From: Aliamphritea ceti
Lineage (GTDB): Bacteria > Pseudomonadota > Gammaproteobacteria > Pseudomonadales > Balneatricaceae
Reading direction: 5' to 3'
NCBI RefSeq assembly: GCF_024347215.1
Contig: NZ_AP025282.1
Coordinates: forward strand, 2,666,001 to 2,730,000
Length of the DNA stretch: 64,000 bases
In this document: piece after piece, positions 16,794 through 26,573 of the stretch
Layout of the letters: each line of letters begins with the position of its first letter
How positions within the stretch are numbered: position 1 is the first letter of the stretch
Made by a program: the position numbers and the translations under genes
The notes under the pieces: generated by a model
The model's database searches: none
Seen by the model: only the letters and a program-made list of their open reading frames with translations
Told to the model about the DNA's origin: nothing

Positions 16794-19700
16794 ATGAATC
16801 AGGAGGAGTTTGAAAAACTGGCTGGCGCTATATTCCGGGACGACAATATTTTACGTAACGTTGCTGCTGCCCCGGATATGAAAATCAAGTTCATGTATCC
16901 AACAAAAGGGAACGAACAGGCAATAGGTCTCGATTATCGCAGCATTCCTTCTCAGTTCCGTACAGCTGAAATTGCCCGAAAAACCCGCAAGCTTGTTTTA
17001 GCCGGGCCTGTTGATCTGGTACAGGGTGGCTCGGCATTTATTGCCCGAGTTCCCGTTTACCTGCGAAATGATTATCGACCTGACCACTTCTGGGGTATCG
17101 TTAGCTCCGTCATTGATAAAGAAAAACTCTTCCGTGTCAGCGGCCTCTACGACCAGCTCCCTATAGAAATAGCTATTCGTGGTAAAGATGGATTAGGCAA
17201 AAAAGGCGATGTTTTCTACGGTAATGGCGACCTGTTTACCGACGACGCCATACTGACAGATATTCAGCTACCGCTAGGTAGTTGGCAACTAACCGCCGTT
17301 GCTCAGGGAGAGTGGGCAAATAAATCAGCAGAACTCAATATGATCACTGTTGGGTTTATCATTCTTGCACTCGTAATCACCGGAATCTTCGCGTTTATAC
17401 TCTTCAGTCTCAGCTCACTGTCAACCGCTAAGCAAAAAGCTGAAACTGCAAGACAGCAACTCAGCAAATCTTTGCGTTCACTGCATGAAAGGGAAACCCT
17501 GCTTCAATCAGTAGTGAATGAAATCCCCGATGCGGTTTTGCTTAAAGACAGCAATAACATTGTGCTACTGGGAAATCAGGCTGCAGCTAAGCTATATAAA
17601 ACGACAACTGAAGACTTGATAGGCCGCCCGGAGTCTGACTTTAGTGCCCCGGCTCCACTGGCAGAGTATTTCGCCCGTGACCTGCCAGACAGCAACAGTC
17701 GAAGCGAAGCACGCATTCTCTTACAGATGGATCAAAAAAATCGCCACTTCAGGGCAATCAAAAAGTCCATCAAAGATCCCGGCGGCAATCAGCAAGTGCT
17801 TATCCTTGCACAGGATATTTCAGACATTGTCTCCGCCCAGGAACAGGTCATTGAAAGCGAATACAAGCTCCGCACGATTCTCGATAATGTTGATGCCTAT
17901 ATTTATCTCAAAGATACAGAAGGACGCTACCTGTTTGCGAACAAGCCAGTGCGTGAGCTGTGGCGAGCAGCAATGGAAGAAATTATAGGCTCACCCGATG
18001 AACGTTTTTTTGATGCCCGTACCAGCCAGGAGATCCGTCAGAATGATGCCCGGGTGCTACTACACGGTGAAACTATCAAAGCTGAAGAAACAAACACCGT
18101 GCCTGAAACAGGGCTCACAGCTATATTTCAGTCGACTAAACTCCCTCTAAAACGTGATGATGGCAGCGTATACGCGCTCTGTGGTATTTCCGTTGATATA
18201 ACCCGACTGAAGAATATAGAAAAAGCATTACGGGAAAGCGAGCAGCGTTTTATGATCGCTGGCCAGGCAGCTTATGATCTGATTTATGAGCGGGAAACCA
18301 ATAACGGCAATCTAACCTGGTTTGGCGATATAAACAGTATTCTTGGTTACTCAGAAGAAGAGCAGATCAGTAGCCCCGAAGATTGGCTGGCACAGATTCA
18401 TCCGGAAGATGTACCTTTAGTTCAGGAAATGCGTAACAGCTACAAAACACTGTTACAGCCTTTGAAGTACGAATACAGAATCCTTCATGCTGATGGAGCA
18501 TACCGATACTGGAGTGATCACGCTTTACCTTTACTGGATGATAGCGAGCATGCACACAAGTGGGTTGGCGTCTGTAAGGACATCACAGATTACAAGAAAC
18601 ACCAGGCAGAGCTGGAGCATGCAGCATATCACGATAAGCTGACAGGCCTCCCTAACAGAGACTTGCTTGCCGATCGTCTCCAACAGGCTATGCACCAGGA
18701 AAGGCGCCGCGGTCAAACGCTGGCGGTTGTTTATCTTGATCTGGATGGTTTTAAAGAAGTTAACGATCAGTATGGCCATGAAATTGGCGATAAAGTACTG
18801 ATGGCGCTGGGCAAGCGGTTCCGCCTGATATTAAGAGAAGGGGATACCATTGCCCGATTGGGCGGTGATGAATTTGTCGCTGTGCTTTTAGATATGGACC
18901 GCGACGATGATGCCATGCCATTACTGAAACGCTTGCTACAAACCACCACGCAGCCTATTGAAGTAGACCAACTCACGTTAAAAGTATCCTCAAGCCTTGG
19001 AGTCACTTTTTATCCGCAACGTAACGGCATTGAAGCGGATCAACTGATCCGTCAGGCTGACCAGGCAATGTACCAGGCCAAGCTTGCCGGTAAAAACCGC
19101 ATACATTTCTTTGACCCGCACCGTGAAGAAACTATACGTGGACAACGCCAGGGGCTTGAGCGTATCCGCGAAGCGCTAAGCAATAATGAGTTCCGGTTGT
19201 ATTATCAGCCCCGTGTAAATATGAAAAACGGCACACTGATAGGCGTAGAAGCGCTGATTAGATGGGAACACCCGGAGCAGGGCTTGTTACTCCCCAGTAG
19301 CTTTCTTCCCTCCGTAGAAGGGCACCCACTGACTGTTAATATTGGCCAGTGGGTACTCAGAACAGCACTCAATCAGCTCGCTGAATGGAAAGCAGCCGGG
19401 CTTGATATCAGTATGAGTATCAACATCACAGCTCTTGAACTACAGCAAACCAACTTTGTCACGAACTTACAGGCAATGATTGCCTCACATAACCATATAT
19501 CACCAACAGATATAGAACTTGAAATACTCGAAACATCCGCACTTGAAGACATTGAACAAGTCTCAGATGTAATGCTTGAATGCCAGCAAAGCGGTATTAG
19601 TTTTGCCTTAGATGACTTCGGCACAGGCTATTCTTCGCTGAAATACCTGAAACACTTGCCAGCCGCTGTGCTAAAAATTGATCGCAGCTTTGTGCGCGAT

Positions 19701-20288
19701 ATGCTGCAAGACCCGGATGACCTGGCTATTTTAGAAGGCATCATGGGAATGTCGAATGCATTTCGCCGAACAGTGGTAGCTGAAGGGGTTGAGCAGATAG
19801 AGCACGGTACGCTATTACTGCAGCTCGGTTGCGACCTTGCTCAGGGTTATGCCATTGCCAGACCTATGCCTGCAAGCGATCTTCAGGCGTGGCAAGCGAA
19901 CTGGTCTGCACCTGCCAGTTGGCAGCAACAACGACGCATTAACCACGATGACTTTTCATTACTGTTCTCAGCAGTTGAGCATAAAGCCTGGATAAAACAG
20001 ATCGGAAAACATCTGGATTCAGCAGCAAGTGACGATCCTCATCCATGCCTTGATAACTGCCGGTTTGGTGAATGGCTAAAAGGAGAAGGTAAGCAGCATT
20101 ATGCCGGGCACCCAAGCTTTAGCGAACTACTGAGCTTACATAACGACATACATACCCAGGGGCTTGTCACCTGTGAACTGTTTGAAAAAGGCAATAAGAA
20201 TGCAGCAAGGAGCAATTTGCCAAAACTGTATACACAAGTGGATGTAATGTTTAGCTGCTTGCGTAATTTACTGCAAAGCCCTCATTAA
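16794..20288 (+). CDS. CHASE-PAS-GGDEF-EAL-CZB membrane c-di-GMP protein (N-terminus unresolved)
   Basis: Large sensor enzyme; 1164 residues from the first standard ATG, but the true protein probably begins upstream. Order: part of a periplasmic CHASE domain (about 1-175), membrane helix (about 185-207), three PAS domains (about 235-350, 355-475, 485-605), GGDEF (about 620-780, intact REGD and GGDEF), EAL (about 790-1040, with VEALIRWEH, DDFGTGYSSL, KIDRSF, AEGVE) and a C-terminal zinc-binding CZB-like domain (about 1060-1160: EHKAW, CRFGEWL, LHNDIH). Both catalytic domains look intact. CZB domains bind zinc and can sense zinc or oxidants. Five 13-bp repeats begin at its stop codon. Confidence 0.85.
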   Translation: MNQEEFEKLAGAIFRDDNILRNVAAAPDMKIKFMYPTKGNEQAIGLDYRSIPSQFRTAEIARKTRKLVLAGPVDLVQGGSAFIARVPVYLRNDYRPDHFWGIVSSVIDKEKLFRVSGLYDQLPIEIAIRGKDGLGKKGDVFYGNGDLFTDDAILTDIQLPLGSWQLTAVAQGEWANKSAELNMITVGFIILALVITGIFAFILFSLSSLSTAKQKAETARQQLSKSLRSLHERETLLQSVVNEIPDAVLLKDSNNIVLLGNQAAAKLYKTTTEDLIGRPESDFSAPAPLAEYFARDLPDSNSRSEARILLQMDQKNRHFRAIKKSIKDPGGNQQVLILAQDISDIVSAQEQVIESEYKLRTILDNVDAYIYLKDTEGRYLFANKPVRELWRAAMEEIIGSPDERFFDARTSQEIRQNDARVLLHGETIKAEETNTVPETGLTAIFQSTKLPLKRDDGSVYALCGISVDITRLKNIEKALRESEQRFMIAGQAAYDLIYERETNNGNLTWFGDINSILGYSEEEQISSPEDWLAQIHPEDVPLVQEMRNSYKTLLQPLKYEYRILHADGAYRYWSDHALPLLDDSEHAHKWVGVCKDITDYKKHQAELEHAAYHDKLTGLPNRDLLADRLQQAMHQERRRGQTLAVVYLDLDGFKEVNDQYGHEIGDKVLMALGKRFRLILREGDTIARLGGDEFVAVLLDMDRDDDAMPLLKRLLQTTTQPIEVDQLTLKVSSSLGVTFYPQRNGIEADQLIRQADQAMYQAKLAGKNRIHFFDPHREETIRGQRQGLERIREALSNNEFRLYYQPRVNMKNGTLIGVEALIRWEHPEQGLLLPSSFLPSVEGHPLTVNIGQWVLRTALNQLAEWKAAGLDISMSINITALELQQTNFVTNLQAMIASHNHISPTDIELEILETSALEDIEQVSDVMLECQQSGISFALDDFGTGYSSLKYLKHLPAAVLKIDRSFVRDMLQDPDDLAILEGIMGMSNAFRRTVVAEGVEQIEHGTLLLQLGCDLAQGYAIARPMPASDLQAWQANWSAPASWQQQRRINHDDFSLLFSAVEHKAWIKQIGKHLDSAASDDPHPCLDNCRFGEWLKGEGKQHYAGHPSFSELLSLHNDIHTQGLVTCELFEKGNKNAARSNLPKLYTQVDVMFSCLRNLLQSPH

Positions 20289-20351
20289 AGAGCACTACTA
20301 AAGAGCACTACTAAAGAGCACTACTAAAGAGCACTACTAAAGAGCACTACT
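20287..20351. repeat. Five tandem copies of a 13-bp unit
   Basis: The unit AAAGAGCACTACT is repeated five times without change, beginning inside the stop codon of the preceding gene. The first copy is followed by four exact duplicates, which suggests slippage-driven expansion. The copies lack the spacers of a CRISPR array. A role as a variable 3' region or in mRNA decay is possible but not shown. Confidence 0.95.
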
Positions 20352-20521
20352 GAAAGCTATTTGGCAGCATTTAGGCGAAGATAAACACAGAATGGGCACG
20401 GATATATGGATAATAAATGAATTTAATGTGTCACATATAATATGTTCGACTAACCTTCATTCAGAAGCACATATATTTCCCTGTGCGCAGAAATGGTCAA
20501 ACGGTAAAAAGGAGATTTACT

Positions 20522-20707
20522 ATGACACTATCACCAGAGGTCATGGAGCTTGTCAGGCGGGCATTACACAGAACTGACTTCAAATCCGAACATTTACAAA
20601 CTGTCGAGCATCAGCTGCATGACCGACTAATTGCATCTGGATATTATCAAAGCCATGACTATCAACGTATGTGTGATAAACATAACATCCCTATTTACCA
20701 ACGCTAG
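20522..20707 (+). CDS. Small protein of unknown function (61 aa)
   Basis: The ATG at 20522 is preceded by an excellent ribosome site (AAGGAG, 8 bases upstream), and the gene is followed at once by strong terminator hairpins, so a real short gene is likely. The product starts MTLSPEVMELVRRALHRTDF and is charged, His-rich and soluble, with no signal peptide or membrane segment. I do not recognise a family. A longer overlapping frame from 20483 or 20392 lacks this ribosome site and was not preferred. Confidence 0.7.
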   Translation: MTLSPEVMELVRRALHRTDFKSEHLQTVEHQLHDRLIASGYYQSHDYQRMCDKHNIPIYQR

Positions 20708-20720
20708 AATCCAGCCAAGC

Positions 20721-20770
20721 ATACTCTTATAGAGTATCTTTTTAAGCCCCATACCTGGGGCTTTTTTTTT
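20721..20770 (+). terminator. Double rho-independent terminator after the 61-aa gene
   Basis: Two hairpins follow one another. The first is ATACTCT-TAT-AGAGTAT (20721-20737) followed by CTTTTT. The second is AAGCCCC-ATACCT-GGGGCTT (20744-20763) followed by an unbroken T tract. The second is a textbook terminator. Confidence 0.9.
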
Positions 20771-21127
20771 GGTTTTAAACCATTAAATCAATATATTGCA
20801 GCCAATACATAACTTTTAATATTGTTGCACATCAATTACTTATTCTGAATAAACCTCATCAAGCCGATCGCTGACAACGGAATAAAACAGATATCTTTCC
20901 GCGATACTAATACGCAGCTAAAGCCCTTCATTACAGCGCCAAAATTTGCTTTATCTGCCCAAGTCAGCCAAATATTCAAACAAATTGCCTATACTCAAAT
21001 GAAAGGATTAATTTAAAGCTGCAGTTTACAAAGCAGAATTTTTTGCTGAGAGGATTTCCCAGGTAAGGGGAGACAGCGACAGACGCGATTGCTATGAACT
21101 TCTCTCTGAGAAGAAAGGAAGGTGGTG
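20771..21127. other. Intergenic region, no gene seen
   Basis: About 357 AT-rich bases separate the terminator from the next gene. No convincing reading frame, RNA gene or repeat was found. The last bases carry a purine-rich ribosome site (AGGAAGG) for the binding-protein gene. A promoter is presumably present but none stands out. Confidence 0.5.
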
Positions 21128-21970
21128 ATGCACTCAGTGCAGCGGTTTTCCCTTAGCCTTATTTTTTTTCTTATTTGCATAACAGCCCATGCAGATAAAA
21201 CCACTGAACCACTCGAAGTAACCATCTATGCAGATGACAGTTATCCGCCGTATTCCTATGTAGATGATCAAAAATTAAAAGGTTTATATACACGTATTCT
21301 GACGACTGCATTTAGCCGCATGCCAGACTATAAGGTCAGACTAATTCCAATCCCATGGAAACGAGGCCTGCTGTTACTTGAACGGGGCCAGGGATTCGCC
21401 TTATACCCACCTTACTTCCATACCGCAAAACGACCTTATATATGGCCTTACTCATTACCTCTGGGTGATGAAAAAGTAGTAGTTTATTGCCATCAGGATA
21501 TTCTTCTCGGCAAACCCAGACCTCAATGGCCCGATGACTATATGGGTTTACTTATCGGTATTAATTCTGGCTTCCTCTTAGGTGGGGAACGGTTTTGGGA
21601 TGCAGTAGCGGCAGGTGATATACAGATAATGGAAGTTAGAGGTAATCGTGAAGGCATTCTGACACTGAGCAGAAAACGGGTTGACTGTTACATGAATGAT
21701 CAGCTGTCGATCATAATTGAACTGGAAATACTTAAAAAGAGTGGAGAGTACTGGCAAGGAGGCGTTAACACCCGGATATTTCAGGGAACTACTATCACCC
21801 GGGAACAAGCCTTTGTAGGCTATACAAATACTGATAATGGCCGGTTTGCATATAAAGAACTGTTTAGTAAATCGCTGGATACCGAAATTTATAACATGCG
21901 TCGCAGCGGTGAACTTGAAGAGATAGTAGAAAGTTTTATTGAAGAAATGCGCCCTGAGCAGGCTAAGTAG
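21128..21970 (+). CDS. Periplasmic solute-binding protein, family 3-like
   Basis: Exported protein of about 280 residues with a signal peptide (MHSVQRFSLSLIFFLICITAHA) and a type II periplasmic-binding fold. The opening strand VTIYADDSYPPYSYVDDQ and KGLYTRIL are typical of the amino-acid/polar-solute family 3. No permease or ATPase gene is adjacent, and the convergent neighbour is a diguanylate cyclase; stand-alone proteins of this type can act in signalling or chemosensing, but that is inference. The ATG at 21128 was chosen over two GTG codons just upstream because of its spacing from AGGAAGG. Confidence 0.75.
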   Translation: MHSVQRFSLSLIFFLICITAHADKTTEPLEVTIYADDSYPPYSYVDDQKLKGLYTRILTTAFSRMPDYKVRLIPIPWKRGLLLLERGQGFALYPPYFHTAKRPYIWPYSLPLGDEKVVVYCHQDILLGKPRPQWPDDYMGLLIGINSGFLLGGERFWDAVAAGDIQIMEVRGNREGILTLSRKRVDCYMNDQLSIIIELEILKKSGEYWQGGVNTRIFQGTTITREQAFVGYTNTDNGRFAYKELFSKSLDTEIYNMRRSGELEEIVESFIEEMRPEQAK

Positions 21971-21993
21971 CACTGAAGATCTCAGTGCCAGCT

Positions 21994-23631
21994 TTATTCA
22001 CCACTAAACTCACAATACCGGCCAGCATCCCGCTTGGCGCGATACATAGCCTCATCAGCTTTAAGTAGCAGGTCTTCAGCACTACCAGCATCACTGGGGA
22101 AAAGACTGATACCAATACTTGCCGAAATAATTGTCTGATCTTTCTCATCAAGCTCTAGGGGAGGGTCGAGACTGTGTAGTACCTTATCGGCAACAGCTCT
22201 TGCCTGTTCACAATTATCAATATCCACCAGCGCAACAAACTCATCACCGCCGATTCTGGCAAGCGTATCTGTTGAACGGAAACAGCTTTGTAAACGTCTC
22301 GCAATCTCGACCAGAACTTTGTCACCGACAGCATGGCCATAGAGATCATTAACCGGCTTAAAATCATTCAGGTCGATATACATGACAGCCAGTTGTGATA
22401 ATTGGCGCTCAGCCCGGATAATCGCGCTTTCAAGACGTGAATAAAACAACCGGCGGTTCGGCAAATTAGTCAGGGAATCCTGATAAGCAATGTGTAGCAG
22501 GTTTTCTGCAATTTCCTGATGCGTTTCTTCATCACGAATAATCAGAACATACTTATTTAACTGTTCAAATTGTCCCTGCACCAGGTTAATCGTAGCCAGC
22601 AAACTGTTGTTTTCACTTGAACAGCAAATTTCGCCGTACCAGCTGTTGGTATCACCCAATAACGTATTGAGATCAAGCGTCGAAACAGAAGGGCAGTGAA
22701 ACAGATCGTTTATGTCCTGCTTTTGATGATCATCAGTAAGCTGACTAAAGCGCTTCATAGCCGCTTCGTTACGAGAAATAATACCGCCAGTATTATCAAA
22801 GATGATGCAGGGATCAGGTGTAGTATCGAACACCAGAGACGCCATCAGCAAATTCTGCTCAGCCTTACGCTCATATGTGACATTCCGGCCAATACCAAGG
22901 ACACCAGAACGCGCCCGGCCACTTTCGAGCAATGGCAGTTTATACATATCTAACAGACGGCGACGGCCATCCTGATACTTCACCCATTCATCATAACGCT
23001 GGGCCTGATTTGTTTGCTGAACTTCTTTATCCCGACGGTTGATGTAAGCCGCAGACTCAGCAGACATGAGTTCAAAATCTGTTTTACCAATAATGCTTTC
23101 AGCAGGGTAACCCAGAAACTCTTCAAAGCTTTTATTACAAACCTGATACGTGCCGGTATGATCCTTCGCAAAAATCAAATCAGGAATGGCATTGATAATA
23201 GTGTTAAGTAGCTCTTGCTTCTGCTCAGTAGCTTCCTTCGCACGTGCTATCTCTGTAACGTCACGTACCACTACAGCAACACCAGGGCCATCGGTCAGCG
23301 GCCCCCGGTAACAGGTATGTTTTACATCCAGAAAACGCAGCTCACCCTGAGAGTTGGTTCGCCAAAAACGGAAAGTGTGTTCATCGCCTTCAAGTGTTCG
23401 GTCGAGCTCAGCTTTAATATGAGCCACGAACACTTCTTCACCATGTATATCACTGACATGCTTGCCAACTATCTCACTGTGCAAACAACCAAAGAATTTT
23501 TCATAGCCTTTGCTGACAGCACAGTAGCGATAGTTTTTATCGACAATAGATACCAGGTCATCAATGTAACCCAGAATTGATGAATCGCTGTCTTTGGATT
23601 GATTCTGGCACAACTTCACGTCAGAGCTCAT
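21994..23631 (-). CDS. PAS-PAS-PAS-GGDEF diguanylate cyclase
   Basis: Soluble 545-residue protein predicted to make c-di-GMP. Three PAS-type sensor domains (about 15-125, 135-255, 260-370) precede a GGDEF domain (about 380-545). The active-site motif ARIGGDEFVAL is intact and is preceded by a product-inhibition site RSTD, spaced normally. No membrane segment or EAL domain is present, so this is a cyclase only. It is convergent with the binding-protein gene with 23 bases between. The ATG at 23631 has only a weak ribosome site. Confidence 0.92.
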   Translation of the reverse strand: MSSDVKLCQNQSKDSDSSILGYIDDLVSIVDKNYRYCAVSKGYEKFFGCLHSEIVGKHVSDIHGEEVFVAHIKAELDRTLEGDEHTFRFWRTNSQGELRFLDVKHTCYRGPLTDGPGVAVVVRDVTEIARAKEATEQKQELLNTIINAIPDLIFAKDHTGTYQVCNKSFEEFLGYPAESIIGKTDFELMSAESAAYINRRDKEVQQTNQAQRYDEWVKYQDGRRRLLDMYKLPLLESGRARSGVLGIGRNVTYERKAEQNLLMASLVFDTTPDPCIIFDNTGGIISRNEAAMKRFSQLTDDHQKQDINDLFHCPSVSTLDLNTLLGDTNSWYGEICCSSENNSLLATINLVQGQFEQLNKYVLIIRDEETHQEIAENLLHIAYQDSLTNLPNRRLFYSRLESAIIRAERQLSQLAVMYIDLNDFKPVNDLYGHAVGDKVLVEIARRLQSCFRSTDTLARIGGDEFVALVDIDNCEQARAVADKVLHSLDPPLELDEKDQTIISASIGISLFPSDAGSAEDLLLKADEAMYRAKRDAGRYCEFSGE

Positions 23632-23923
23632 ATCAGTTTTAGTAACCTTGTTAACCTAAACCGGTATTAGTGACCCGGATCCTGTTCAGTTATCGCAACG
23701 AATCCATAAATGTGTAAAAGCTGCTGTGTTGCAAAACTGATAGCGGTGAACAGCAACCGTAGTCCGGTTTATTCCATTAATACTACATTAATCAACTGCA
23801 AAAAGTGCAATTGAATCTGTAGCACGAAATTAATACAAGTGTTTGATTAAAACAAACATTTGTACTCTTGAGAACAATCTTTTACACAGTTGTACGACAT
23901 AAGTAGCCCTAAGGAGTAAGGCC

Positions 23924-25030
23924 ATGAACCCTTTGTTTATAAAAAGCAGACATTTCTTCGAAGATATTCAGCCAGAATACAATGCCAATCTGAACCTGGT
24001 TGTAGTTACCCATTTGTTGGATATGCCAACCTGCTATCTGGATTGTTTGGAAAGATTTGGTCGGGTATCGATGGTAATTCCCAAACCAAGAAGTATTGAT
24101 CACAACACATTGGAGCTGGTTGAGAAGAAATTTCCGGTAGTTATTAAAAAGCGCGACCACCTCCAATCTCCAGAAGTTGCCGCTGCTATTCTCAACGATC
24201 ATGTTCCCACAGGAGACTTAATAATCATTGATATAGGAGGGTATTTTGCCGCATCAGTCAGCCAGCTCCCGGAAAAGCTTCACGCCAACCTCAAAGGTAT
24301 TGTTGAAATCACCGAAAATGGCCATCAGCGTTACAGCAGCCTTCCTGAATTGACTATACCTGTTATATCTATTGCCAGAAGCCCGCTTAAAGGCCCGGAA
24401 GACTATCTGACCGGGCAATCTATCGTCTATTCAAGTGAAGCCCTGATGCGCCAGTGCCATCACATCATGAATGGTGGCAATGCTGTAGTGTTTGGTTACG
24501 GGAAAATAGGCAGCTCAATTGCCAAAGCCCTGCATGCAAAAAACATCAACACAAAAATCGTTGAAATAGACCCCATCAGAGCGATTGAAGCACGCTCCAG
24601 AGGCTTCGACCTGATTCAAAAAGACGAAGCCTTACAACACAGTGACGTAATATTCTGCGCAACAGGCAACCAGTCACTGAGTAACCATGATTTTAGTCGT
24701 ATCAAAAATGGTGCATTTATATTTTCGGTCACTTCATCGGATGACGAACTCGATCTGAAGAGGGCGGACAGCAGCTTCAATATCACTCCGGTAACAGAGC
24801 ATGTCAGCCAATACGAAAGACTTGGACAGTATTTCTATCTAGGCAACCACGGTAACGCGATTAACTTTATACATAACGCAGAAGTAGGGCCCTATATTTA
24901 TCTGGTTCAGGGGGAAGCCATCATGGCCGTCGATTATCTGCAAAACCATTCGCTTGAAAAAGGCATGGCTAACTTATCAGTCGCGCAAAGGCGCAAACTG
25001 GCAACCAGCTGGCTCGCACACTTCGGCTGA
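23924..25030 (+). CDS. S-adenosylhomocysteinase-like NAD-binding protein, divergent
   Basis: A 368-residue protein whose C-terminal half resembles the NAD-binding domain of S-adenosylhomocysteine hydrolase: GNAVVFGYGKIGSSIAKAL (about 183-201), EIDPIRAIEARSRGFDL and FCATGNQSL. It is shorter than true hydrolases (usually over 400 residues). The segment before the NAD motif, which in the hydrolase holds the catalytic Lys and Asp (VTKSKFDN), reads VYSSEALMRQ here. The usual reaction is therefore doubtful, and another NAD-dependent role is possible. An AAGGAG site precedes the start. It is convergent with the siderophore operon, with no proven link to it. Confidence 0.75.
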   Translation: MNPLFIKSRHFFEDIQPEYNANLNLVVVTHLLDMPTCYLDCLERFGRVSMVIPKPRSIDHNTLELVEKKFPVVIKKRDHLQSPEVAAAILNDHVPTGDLIIIDIGGYFAASVSQLPEKLHANLKGIVEITENGHQRYSSLPELTIPVISIARSPLKGPEDYLTGQSIVYSSEALMRQCHHIMNGGNAVVFGYGKIGSSIAKALHAKNINTKIVEIDPIRAIEARSRGFDLIQKDEALQHSDVIFCATGNQSLSNHDFSRIKNGAFIFSVTSSDDELDLKRADSSFNITPVTEHVSQYERLGQYFYLGNHGNAINFIHNAEVGPYIYLVQGEAIMAVDYLQNHSLEKGMANLSVAQRRKLATSWLAHFG

Positions 25031-25352
25031 TTCTCTGTCATAAGAAATTTTAGTCTTCTAATACAGCAGCAATTACTAACCGCTGCTTTAAGAAATAACT
25101 TTTAGACAAGGAATTCCTATATCAGACGTTAGATACAAACAGCTTAATTAACAGCCCTATAAGCATGCTTATAAAACGAGCTCTTGTCAGCAGAGCTCTT
25201 AGCGACACAAAATTTGTTAGTAAATGCGATTAGCAATAGATTTTTTAGCGGAAAGAGTTCTTAACTGAACACCTGCGTTGCAGAAAGAACTCTTTACTTC
25301 ATAGCGTATTAAAGTTTTGTCAGTTAAAAACATCCCTTCAGTATTTCAGAGA
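25031..25352. other. Convergent intergenic region with inverted repeats
   Basis: This 322-base gap between two convergent genes holds no convincing gene. It contains an 11-bp perfect inverted repeat (AAAGAGTTCTT at 25252-25262 and AAGAACTCTTT at 25285-25295, 22-base loop), which could act as a terminator for either strand although no long T run follows. A palindrome AAGCATGCTT lies at 25161-25170. Confidence 0.55.
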
Positions 25353-26573
25353 TCACTGTTCTGCAGAGGCTTCAGGTAAAGAACTGCGGTTTAACTTATC
25401 CCACGTAATGAACAGTACCAGTGAACATAATAGATAAACTGATGCTGCTACTGAAAAACCAGCCTCATAATCCCAGTAAGTCAGAATCAGAGCTCCCACA
25501 CTTACACCTGCCAGATTACCAAGTTTAATGGTTCGCTGTGCGCGGCCAATGAGTAAACCTTGCTGTCGCTGCTCGGTCATCGAAATCATTAAGGCCTGTA
25601 CCATAGGTAGCATTGCTCCCAGACATAAGCCCCAAATAAAGCGAACTATTAGCAAAATCAACCACTCAGTTTGCAGGTGTAGCAAATAACAAAGAGAAGC
25701 AAAGCTTGCAATTAGTGCGAGGAGCAATGGTTGATTCCCTGACCGTAAGCGATCAAAGCATTTCCCCCAATAGGGAGCACTGAACATCATTCCAACTCCC
25801 GCTGCACTGAACAACAGTCCGGTAAAAAATGGCGTTGCCACCAAATATTCTTCGGTATAAAGGGCAAAAAATGAGCTTGGAATTGACTTTGCTATCTGGA
25901 GTAGAAAAATGACTGATAAAAATAACCATATCAGATGCGTATATCTGCTAACGGTCATACCTTCATCAAGCTTTAAAGGAAAAGTTTTTGTTACTAAATT
26001 ACAATCTTTATCGTCAGAACTTACACGCCACATTAGCAACACGGTGATAATTAAGCAGGTAATAGATGCAACACCAAATAGTGCGGTAAAACTTAGCCAC
26101 TGGATCAAAATACCACCCAGTAAAGGACCAAAAATGGCACCTGCTGCAGTAGCTGACGTTAGCTGACCAATAACTGTAGATCGGCTCTCCTGTGGCGCAA
26201 GACTATTTGCCAGGCAAAGAACAGCCGTAATAATCCCTGCCAGCGCCCCTTGTAATAAACGGTAAACCAACACCTCCCAGAGACTGCTGCTGAAATACAG
26301 CAGCCCCTGAGTAAGAGCTAAACCTAACGATGCTCGTAAGACCATTTTCTTGTGCCCATAGCGATCTCCCAGCGCTCCCCAATACGGGGCCACTAGACCA
26401 GACACAAAAAGCGGAGCACCGTAAATCACAGCACTCCAGATTACGATATTTTCAGACTCAGGACTAAGTTGGCGAAGAAATAATGGCCAGAACGGCTCAC
26501 TCATTTCCATAGACGCTATAGCCAGTAACTGACACCACCAGAGCAATACTATTTGCCTCTTCCAGTTAACCAT
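25353..26573 (-). CDS. pvsC: MFS exporter, probable vibrioferrin-type siderophore efflux (PvsC-like)
   Basis: Major facilitator protein of 406 residues with about 12 membrane segments. The loop 2-3 signature appears as GALGDRYGHKKMVLRASLG, and the second-half repeat as APYWGKCFDRLRSGN. It directly abuts the NIS synthetase gene and is last in the operon, the expected place for a siderophore exporter. In Vibrio the vibrioferrin exporter PvsC is an MFS protein of this kind, though encoded in the middle of its operon. Function is inferred from context. Confidence 0.85.
   Translation of the reverse strand: MVNWKRQIVLLWWCQLLAIASMEMSEPFWPLFLRQLSPESENIVIWSAVIYGAPLFVSGLVAPYWGALGDRYGHKKMVLRASLGLALTQGLLYFSSSLWEVLVYRLLQGALAGIITAVLCLANSLAPQESRSTVIGQLTSATAAGAIFGPLLGGILIQWLSFTALFGVASITCLIITVLLMWRVSSDDKDCNLVTKTFPLKLDEGMTVSRYTHLIWLFLSVIFLLQIAKSIPSSFFALYTEEYLVATPFFTGLLFSAAGVGMMFSAPYWGKCFDRLRSGNQPLLLALIASFASLCYLLHLQTEWLILLIVRFIWGLCLGAMLPMVQALMISMTEQRQQGLLIGRAQRTIKLGNLAGVSVGALILTYWDYEAGFSVAASVYLLCSLVLFITWDKLNRSSLPEASAEQ

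Noticed and set aside
20287..20351. Possible CRISPR array
   Set aside because: The five units are directly joined with no spacers and are only 13 bases long.
20392..20577. 61-codon frame before the small protein gene
   Set aside because: It overlaps the 20522 gene out of frame and lacks a ribosome site.
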